NCBI GenBank assembly: GCA_037441565.1
Contig: JBBIRW010000007.1
Location: 54,938 to 118,937 of the forward strand
From: JBBIRW01 sp037441565
GTDB taxonomy: Bacteria; Desulfobacterota; JBBIRW01
DNA length: 64,000 nt
Direction of reading: 5' to 3'
The notes under the pieces were generated by a model. It did not search any database. It was given only the letters and a program-made list of their open reading frames with translations, and had not been told where the DNA came from. Shown piece after piece: positions 59,128 to 64,000 of the stretch. The position numbers and the translations under genes are program-made. The stretch's first letter is position 1; the number at the start of each line of letters is the position of its first letter.

Positions 59128-60438
59128 TTAAAAAAATAGATTAAAGACATATCCTGCAATAATACAACCTATAAAACTCAAACTTACATAAAGACCGAGC
59201 ACCTTTGGTTTAAAAACCCCTGAGAGCATAATAATTGATGGTAATGACAAACCTGGTCCACCAAGGAGATATGCCAGTGTGGCACCACCACCCATTCCTT
59301 TCTGGATAAGGGCAAGCGCTGTTGGTATTTCCACATAGGTGCACACATAGGCAAGCAGGGCTACAAAAGAGGATATTATAACAGAGTTGAGACTCTCTCC
59401 TCCTACAAGGGATACAACCGCTTTTGTTGGTATAAGAACCTTTATTGCACCTGCAATGAGAACAGCAAGCACAAGATAATAATTAAGCTGTAAAAAGAGA
59501 TCCCATGCAGTGGTAATAGTATCCCTCAATCTTTCAGGAAATTTCCTTTTCATATCCCCTCTTGGAAGAACCATACATGCGCCTGTTGCACCATCTGACA
59601 TCTCTGTTGTTGCAGGCAAATACCATCTACCATTCCTGTTTTTATCAAGGATACCCGCCTCACCAAGGAGGTAAAGTTTATCCTCTTTACCAGGAGCAAG
59701 CTCCTTAGTTGTGAGTCCTTCAGGATGTTTCATAAGTTTCATTGCAACCTCAAATGCAAACTGCTGTAGCTCCGGAGAAAGCCTCGGTGCAATATTTAAT
59801 TTTACTAATCTTCTGAGGAAACGATCTTTCCTCTGCCATTTTGAGATAAAATAAGCCACACTGAGTGCAATACCGAATGTTCCAAGTACCCTTCCAACTG
59901 CTAATGGCCATCCAAGAACCCCTGCTGTTATAAAAAATGCAGGAATATTAAGCATAGGTGCTGCAATGAGAAATGCCATAACTGGGCCAAGAGGTATGCC
60001 TGCCTCCACCATCCCTGCAAGCACAGGAACAATGCCGCATGAACATATAGGAATTACTGCACCAGCTGTCGCAGCAAGAAGATTTGCCTTAAACCCTCCG
60101 TAACCCATCTTTTCCCTTACTTCCCCCCATGGAACAAAGACCACTAAAGCGGCTGCAATAAACATCCCTATGACCCAGTAATTGAAGATATCCACGTGGA
60201 CGGCGCATGCTTTTATATAGATGTACCAGAGCACTTGTAGTATATTCCATGAAAGCGGTGCCTCTATCTCAACAAGCCTTACATCCTCTCCAGTGATCCC
60301 CCTTGGTTGGAGCAGACCGTAATAGAAAAGAGAACTAAAAGAGAGGTTTTTGATATAAACATATAAAATAGCACTTAGATAAAAAATGACTACTAAGAGC
60401 AAAAATATGAGCTCCTTTTTATCAGGTTTTCTCAACAT
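59128..60438 (-). CDS. YraQ/ArsP-type permease, long form
   Basis: The 436-residue protein has about ten helices with the twin motif of this permease family: IPICSCGIVPVLAGMVEAGI (about 130-149) and, in the C-terminal half, YVCTYVEIPTALALIQKGMG and LLGGPGLSLPSIIMLSG. A soluble insert between (about 210-310) has a winged-helix-like KHPEGLTTKELAPGKEDKLY. ArsP-like members export trivalent organoarsenicals, and other members move metals. Context with ArsM favours an arsenical. It overlaps the upstream arsR gene by 17 bp. Confidence 0.85.
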   Translation of the reverse strand: MLRKPDKKELIFLLLVVIFYLSAILYVYIKNLSFSSLFYYGLLQPRGITGEDVRLVEIEAPLSWNILQVLWYIYIKACAVHVDIFNYWVIGMFIAAALVVFVPWGEVREKMGYGGFKANLLAATAGAVIPICSCGIVPVLAGMVEAGIPLGPVMAFLIAAPMLNIPAFFITAGVLGWPLAVGRVLGTFGIALSVAYFISKWQRKDRFLRRLVKLNIAPRLSPELQQFAFEVAMKLMKHPEGLTTKELAPGKEDKLYLLGEAGILDKNRNGRWYLPATTEMSDGATGACMVLPRGDMKRKFPERLRDTITTAWDLFLQLNYYLVLAVLIAGAIKVLIPTKAVVSLVGGESLNSVIISSFVALLAYVCTYVEIPTALALIQKGMGGGATLAYLLGGPGLSLPSIIMLSGVFKPKVLGLYVSLSFIGCIIAGYVFNLFF

Positions 60439-60856
60439 ACTCTCTGCCCCCCTTTAATCGCAGTTGAGTGAGTATCTCCTCCCATTTTGAGCTTTTAAGC
60501 CCAATGACACATTTCCCGCCTTCTCTTAAAGAAAGCCTTTCCTTTAATCGAAGGTTATCCATTAAAAAAACTTCCTCCGGTATGTTCCGTAAGCTTCGAC
60601 GTAGGAGCCGCTGAAACCCCCCCTTTGCTTCCGTAAGAGAATACGATACCCATCTGCCGTACTTTCTTTCTTTAATGAGCCCGGCGATCTTAAGCTCTTT
60701 TAAATGTCTTGATATGTTATATTGAGATTCTGATAATGAATCCATAATTTCACATACACATAGTCCTTTCCCCGCCTTGATAAGCAAATTCATTATACGG
60801 AGGCGGGTTTTATCAGATAAGCACTTAAAGATAGTGGCATAATCTTCAATATTCAT
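60422..60856 (-). CDS. arsR: ArsR-family transcriptional regulator (second copy)
   Basis: From the ATG at 60856 the protein has 144 residues. It has an ArsR winged helix-turn-helix: YATIFKCLSDKTRLRIMNLL, then the metalloid motif GLCVCEIMDSL (Cys-x-Cys) in the recognition helix, SQYNISRHLKEL and ERKYGRWVSYSL. The C-terminal extension of about 50 residues is not typical and contains a Cys. Two earlier in-frame ATGs (60865, 60874) are possible, but both would overlap the 14-mer shared with the other arsR. It controls the second part of the operon. Confidence 0.88.
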   Translation of the reverse strand: MNIEDYATIFKCLSDKTRLRIMNLLIKAGKGLCVCEIMDSLSESQYNISRHLKELKIAGLIKERKYGRWVSYSLTEAKGGFQRLLRRSLRNIPEEVFLMDNLRLKERLSLREGGKCVIGLKSSKWEEILTQLRLKGGREYVEKT

Positions 60857-60864
60857 ATATGCCA

Positions 60865-60878
60865 TTTTATGCATATAT
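60865..60878 (-). promoter_or_regulatory. Shared 14-mer, candidate ArsR operator (second copy)
   Basis: TTTTATGCATATAT occurs here and identically at 62556-62569 before the other arsR, in the same orientation relative to the gene. It is followed by TATTCATATG-like sequence forming an imperfect inverted repeat. It supports the 60856 start. Confidence 0.5.
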
Positions 60879-60896
60879 TATTCATATGTCAATATA

Positions 60897-61142
60897 TTAT
60901 ATATTATTAATCTCGGATAATATTTTTTTCAATTTTTCTACAGTAGGTATTTTCCCCTGTATTACAACCTTCCCATCTACAATTATTGCAGGCGTCAGCC
61001 TGACACCAAGTTTTGCATATTCTCTCACATCGTATACATGAGAGATATCAGCAGCAAGGTTTATTTGAGCACAAGCCTCTATTACATTTTTCTCGGTTGC
61101 CAGACATCTTGGACAGCCTGGCCCTGCTATTTGTATCTTCAT
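60897..61142 (-). CDS. Small thioredoxin-like redox protein (CPRC type)
   Basis: The 81-residue protein is a thioredoxin-fold of the MTH895 / redox-active disulfide type. The active motif is GPGCPRCLATEKN (CPRC) at residues 9-13, and the cis-Pro loop is VRLTPAIIVDGKVVIQGK. It is shorter than thioredoxin and often encoded beside ArsP-type permeases. It probably reduces the arsenical or the permease's thiols in the cytoplasm. A strong AGGAGGTG site precedes the ATG. Confidence 0.9.
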   Translation of the reverse strand: MKIQIAGPGCPRCLATEKNVIEACAQINLAADISHVYDVREYAKLGVRLTPAIIVDGKVVIQGKIPTVEKLKKILSEINNI

Positions 61143-61153
61143 TTTTCCACCTC

Positions 61154-62200
61154 CTAAAAAATAAAATTTCCAAAAAACCAGCCAACCAATGTTCCCAGAA
61201 CTACAATGGTAGGCACATAAAGGAGTGCTTTCTTAACTCCAAAAACTCTTGCTATCGCCAGCCAATTGGGTAAACTCAACCCCGGTCCCGTAAGTAAAAG
61301 GGCAAGGGCAGGACCATTGCCCATACCCAATTTCATCAATGTATCAACAAATGGTGCTTCTGTCATCGTAGCAAAGTAACTTATCGCTCCAATCATTGTG
61401 GCAAGAAAAGAGCTACGAAGTCCATTTCCACCAAGCCAGTTTTTAATCCAATCTTCTGGCAATATCTTTCCAATTATACCAACGATAAAAACACCAATTA
61501 AAAGCAAAGGGAAAATAAGCCTGACAAACCACCATGTTTCCCTGAGCCAATCCTTCATCCTTTGTCTATCGAGCACTTTTATGGCATAGATGAACATCAC
61601 AAAAGAAAAACCTGCCCAGAGTAAAACCTTGTATATGTATGCACCGCCTCTTACAAGGTAATTCGGTAAAAGCAACGATAGAAGTATTAGTAATAACAGG
61701 AAAAACTCATGTATAGCAATAATTCTGGTTTTTGAAAATTCACTTTGAGTGCTCACGATCTCCGACTTTTCTCCTCCGAAAACAAGACTCATAGTTTCTC
61801 CTACAACAAATGCCATAATGAGGGCAGCAACGATTCTCGATACAACCATTTTTCCACCGAGAACACTTCCGGTGTAGATAAGGGCGAGAAGATTTGAAGC
61901 TGGTGCGACCCAGAGGATAATGAAGGCAACCCCAATTCCTGCTCCGCTGTAATATAGTCCGCTTGCAACAGGAATAATTGTGCAAGAGCAAGCTGCAATG
62001 AGAAAACTTGCAATACTTGCCAGGGAAAACGATTTCACCTTATTTGCACTCTCGCCAAGATAGTTAAGAATAGCTTCACGATTAATAAAGGTTACCATTG
62101 CACCTGCAAGGAGAAAAGCAGGCACGAGGCAGGTTATGACATGCTCAGCAATGTATTCTTTTAGAGCAAGCAGTCCAGCAAAGATTAATTCCAATAGCAT
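61154..62200 (-). CDS. arsP: YraQ/ArsP-type permease, short form
   Basis: The 348-residue protein has about nine helices and the typical motifs AACSCTIIPVASGLYYSGAG (about 70-89), LWVAPASNLLALIYTGSVLG and the C-terminal TMTEAPFVDTLMKLGMG with LLTGPGLSLPNWLAIARV. It is the length of ArsP-type permeases that export methylated or aromatic arsenicals. It lies between arsR and the thioredoxin-like gene, 11 and 13 bp apart. The gene symbol is a suggestion by context. Confidence 0.85.
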   Translation of the reverse strand: MLLELIFAGLLALKEYIAEHVITCLVPAFLLAGAMVTFINREAILNYLGESANKVKSFSLASIASFLIAACSCTIIPVASGLYYSGAGIGVAFIILWVAPASNLLALIYTGSVLGGKMVVSRIVAALIMAFVVGETMSLVFGGEKSEIVSTQSEFSKTRIIAIHEFFLLLLILLSLLLPNYLVRGGAYIYKVLLWAGFSFVMFIYAIKVLDRQRMKDWLRETWWFVRLIFPLLLIGVFIVGIIGKILPEDWIKNWLGGNGLRSSFLATMIGAISYFATMTEAPFVDTLMKLGMGNGPALALLLTGPGLSLPNWLAIARVFGVKKALLYVPTIVVLGTLVGWFFGNFIF

Positions 62201-62213
62201 CTTTATTTCCCCC

Positions 62214-62537
62214 TTAATAAAAGGCCTGTAAGACTTTTTGTCCTTCTTTTGCCTGCTTGTGCAAAATGGACTTAATTAAATCAAGCACTCTATATATCTC
62301 ACCGTATTTAATCTTATAGAATGATCTTACGCCTTCTGCCCTGAATTCAATGATTCCGCTTCTTTTAAGTGCATTGAGATGCCTTGAAATATTCGACTGA
62401 TCCTTTTTTAATTCTTCCACTATCTCACATACACACATCTCACCTTTCTCCTTTAGAAGCTGCAAAATCTCGATTCTTGTTGGGTGGGCCAGGCTTCGAA
62501 AATAATCTGCTATCAATTTCGTTATAACTGGCTGCAT
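62214..62537 (-). CDS. arsR: ArsR-family transcriptional regulator (first copy)
   Basis: The 107-residue protein has the ArsR winged helix-turn-helix: YFRSLAHPTRIEILQLL, the metalloid motif KGEMCVCEIVEELKK with Cys-x-Cys, SNISRHLNALKRSG, and the wing FRAEGVRSFYKIK. It is a compact ArsR of normal length. It is the first gene of the minus-strand arsenic-type operon. A perfect 14-bp palindrome lies 24 to 37 bases upstream. It probably represses the operon and lets go when As(III) or Sb(III) binds. Confidence 0.93.
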   Translation of the reverse strand: MQPVITKLIADYFRSLAHPTRIEILQLLKEKGEMCVCEIVEELKKDQSNISRHLNALKRSGIIEFRAEGVRSFYKIKYGEIYRVLDLIKSILHKQAKEGQKVLQAFY

Positions 62538-62555
62538 TATAATCTCATTTTATGC

Positions 62556-62574
62556 TTTTATGCATATATATGCA
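62556..62574 (-). promoter_or_regulatory. Candidate ArsR operator before the arsenic operon
   Basis: The perfect palindrome TGCATATATATGCA (62561-62574) overlaps the 14-mer TTTTATGCATATAT (62556-62569) that recurs before the second arsR. It lies just upstream of the first arsR. Confidence 0.55.
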
Positions 62575-62713
62575 ATATAGCATTAATTTAATCCATAGTC
62601 AACTAATTTACTATCTCCGTCACAATCCAATGTTTTTTGTATATGGCATTATGAAGGTGGCCTTCTTTTTTGCCCTCACAAAATCCTGGCAAGTTAGTAA
62701 AATCCCTGTAGAG

Positions 62714-63012
62714 ATGAAAAGGGACAAGATCTGGTATTTAAGAAGGATGAAGCTATTCAAGGATCTCCACCAAGAGGAAATGGAGAGGATTGAGAAGACC
62801 ACAAGAATGAAGAGGACCAACAGGAAGGATCACATATTCATATCAGGTGAAGAAGGCAGATTCGTTTATTTTATGACGTCTGGGAGAATAAGGGTTTACA
62901 GGAAGATTTTGAGGAACTCCTCAGAAGATATCCGCCTTTTGCATTAAAGATAACAAAAATTATGGGCATTAAGAAAAAAATAGAGAGAGGCTCGTTACCC
63001 TTGACCAGATGA
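62714..63012 (+). pseudogene. Broken Crp/Fnr-type regulator gene
   Basis: The first part, from the ATG at 62714, reads MKRDKIWYLRRMKLFKDLHQ, FISGEEGRFVYFMTSGRIRV, the N-terminal cyclic-nucleotide-binding-like barrel of a Crp/Fnr protein. After RVYRK the frame breaks. In a neighbouring frame from about 62911 DFEELLRRYPPFALKITKIMG appears, split here as DFEELLRRYPPFALKITK, which is the dimer-helix region of the same family. About 50-60 residues of the barrel and all of the DNA-binding domain are missing. The gene was therefore inactivated by internal deletion and truncation. The intergenic sequence before it includes a small hairpin with a T-run at 62653-62671. Confidence 0.6.
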
Positions 63013-63121
63013 TAAACTTCACAAAAGACCCTAAGGACAGAAAGGATATATACATCATTCCAGTATTTCCCTAAGGCTTCCAGATAGGTCTTTGCAAGCT
63101 TTTCCTTCTTTTGAAGAAGAC

Positions 63122-63140
63122 GGAGGGGCAAAGCCCCTCC
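63122..63140. repeat. Perfect GC-rich hairpin between the broken regulator and the propeller gene
   Basis: GGAGGGGC-AAA-GCCCCTCC forms an 8-bp perfect stem with a 3-base loop. It lies 10 bp after the stop of the propeller gene (minus strand). No T-run follows on either strand, so it may be a weak bidirectional terminator. Confidence 0.5.
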
Positions 63141-63150
63141 AAAAATTCAA

Positions 63151-64000
63151 TCAAAGAAAAGGAAACAACAAAGGAATTTCGTTCTTATTCGGATCTGTTG
63201 CAACAGCAGTAAGACTGTTTTGAGCTAAAAGATTAACATAGTAAACATCAAAATTATCGGAAGATATTATGTAAAGGGCTAAAAGATTGTGTTCACCAAT
63301 TCCAAATCCAAGCATTATGCCCCCATCATGCACACTTCCCAGGTCCGTTTCCGAATTGTCTGCAGGATTGATAGCCTTGAGAGTCCCTCCTCCAGTTGAG
63401 GTCGCACCATCAACTCTAAGGAGTCTGTAAATTGGCATGAAGGTAAAGAGATTAAGTGTATTAGGATCTATTGTCCCATTCCTTTGGACAATAACACCAG
63501 CCCAATAACTGCTGCTATTGCAGTAGGGATTTGAGGAGCCCTCTTTCCAGGTGCAAGCTCTCCATGTATCTGGTGTTGTATCAACCTCATCAAAATAAAA
63601 GGTATCTCCCTGAGCAAAAGCTATTTCAGATGCAGCTGAGGAAATAGTTACAGGAGAACCACCTCTTTTAGGAATAGCTTTGAAACTACTATATGAGGTG
63701 GAATATATGATTATATAATTAGTAGTGGCAGCAGCTAAAGCATTGGCATCACCTCCGTTATAGATTTGTGAGAGAGTAGTTTCTCCATGGTTAAGCCTGT
63801 ATATGTTTCCTGAGGAATCAATCCAGTAAAGAGCAGTTCCGTCACTTGCATATTCATTCTGATCACTACAATCTATAGAACCTACAGGGTTTAGATTGGA
63901 ACCATCAAAAACATGAAGTTTATTGTCCACACATATATACTCATTTCCATTATTTGGGTTAGCTTCCACCCTAAAGACATAATTTACTACTGATTTGAGT
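63151..64000 (-). CDS. Propeller-like protein, C-terminal fragment (runs off the window)
   Basis: The frame is open from 64000 to the stop at 63151 and continues beyond the window, so about 282 C-terminal residues are seen. The content is rich in short beta blades with recurring patterns such as YICVDNKLHVFDGSNL, ALYWIDSSGNIYRLN, YNGGDANALAAATTNY and FDVYYVNLLAQN. This resembles WD/TolB-like or DUF5050-type beta-propeller repeats of extracytoplasmic proteins. No enzyme motif or anchor is seen in this part. The protein is Asn/Ser/Thr-rich unlike its neighbours, which may mean secretion or recent acquisition. Function is unknown. Confidence 0.55.
   Translation of the reverse strand, partial: LKSVVNYVFRVEANPNNGNEYICVDNKLHVFDGSNLNPVGSIDCSDQNEYASDGTALYWIDSSGNIYRLNHGETTLSQIYNGGDANALAAATTNYIIIYSTSYSSFKAIPKRGGSPVTISSAASEIAFAQGDTFYFDEVDTTPDTWRACTWKEGSSNPYCNSSSYWAGVIVQRNGTIDPNTLNLFTFMPIYRLLRVDGATSTGGGTLKAINPADNSETDLGSVHDGGIMLGFGIGEHNLLALYIISSDNFDVYYVNLLAQNSLTAVATDPNKNEIPLLFPFL

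Noticed and set aside
62653..62671. Short hairpin GAAGG-TGG-CCTTC followed by six T on the plus strand
   Set aside because: It looks like an intrinsic terminator, but the stem is only 5 bp and no plus-strand gene ends upstream, because the arsenic operon runs the other way.
62871..63131. Minus-strand frame of 86 codons across the broken Crp/Fnr gene
   Set aside because: The plus strand reads recognisable Crp/Fnr helix sequence in the same place; the minus frame has no family or ribosome site.
1..64000. tRNA, rRNA, CRISPR arrays, insertion sequences, phage genes, replication origin
   Set aside because: None was recognised on reading; I could not run covariance or repeat searches, so small RNAs may be missed.

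Overview
The window is a gene-dense, AT-leaning stretch of a bacterial chromosome. Genes sit in tight, often ATGA-overlapping operons on both strands, and no rRNA, tRNA, CRISPR array or insertion sequence was recognised. A Gram-negative cell envelope is suggested by a RlpA-type lipoprotein and by a remnant of a CsgG-like gene. A tungsten aldehyde:ferredoxin oxidoreductase, a ferredoxin-dependent 2-oxoacid oxidoreductase, an RNA cyclase/ligase pair with archease, and arginine codons dominated by AGA/AGG point to a thermophilic or anaerobe-derived lineage. That lineage now respires oxygen: the window holds two heme-copper oxidases, an alternative complex III, NDH-2, Fe/Mn superoxide dismutase, a bacterioferritin-like protein, rubredoxin and hemerythrin. 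I cannot name the species from sequence reading alone.

Layout. 0-4 kb (minus): ferredoxin, tungsten AOR, FAD/NAD(P) oxidoreductase and the start of an ADP-forming acyl-CoA synthetase. 4-13 kb: housekeeping and orphan genes (RlpA/SPOR, TPR, cation-exchanger-like protein, radical SAM, a possible PD-(D/E)XK protein, M20 peptidase, CsgG remnant, macrodomain, AIR-synthase-like, SOD, ferritin). 13-15.7 kb: hemerythrin, rubredoxin, NDH-2, DoxX. 15.8-27.2 kb (plus): one long respiratory operon with SCO, an A2-type cytochrome c oxidase, a membrane cytochrome c and alternative complex III (actABCDF, no separate actE). 27.2-33 kb: an RNA-repair and metal locus with rtcB, a fused CobW-GTPase/archease gene, a fused NRAMP/UspA gene, and divergent rtcA. 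33-38.5 kb (minus): a second oxidase cluster with a SCO-CoxII-cytochrome c triple fusion, next to an Rrf2 regulator. 38.7-44.7 kb (plus): a four-subunit pyruvate-type ferredoxin oxidoreductase followed by NuoE/NuoF/NuoG-like proteins. 44.7-57.5 kb: TudS-like protein, ABC-2 exporter, alcohol dehydrogenase, glycosyltransferase with a debranching enzyme, DUF72, ArsC-like reductase, cytochrome P460, reverse transsulfuration pair, DUF488, DUF401. 57.7-62.5 kb (minus): arsenic-type operon with two ArsR genes, two YraQ/ArsP-type permeases, two thioredoxin-fold proteins and ArsM. The end holds a broken Crp/Fnr gene and the C-terminal part of a propeller-like protein.

How the parts fit. Reduced ferredoxin from pyruvate-type oxidation, and possibly from aldehyde oxidation, can be passed to NAD by the flavoprotein modules encoded beside each enzyme. 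NADH then enters a quinone pool through NDH-2, and quinol is oxidised by alternative complex III feeding the A2-type oxidase. The second oxidase may be used under different oxygen or NO conditions, controlled by the Rrf2 protein. A matching near-palindrome lies in front of both rrf2 and the second coxC.

The strongest candidate for something new is the rtcB / CobW-archease / NRAMP-UspA locus. A COG0523 metal-chaperone GTPase is fused to the activating cofactor of the metal- and GTP-dependent RNA ligase RtcB, and a Mn/Fe-type transporter follows it in the same direction. The SCO-CoxII-cytochrome c polyprotein is the second most striking feature: it joins a copper chaperone to its own client subunit.
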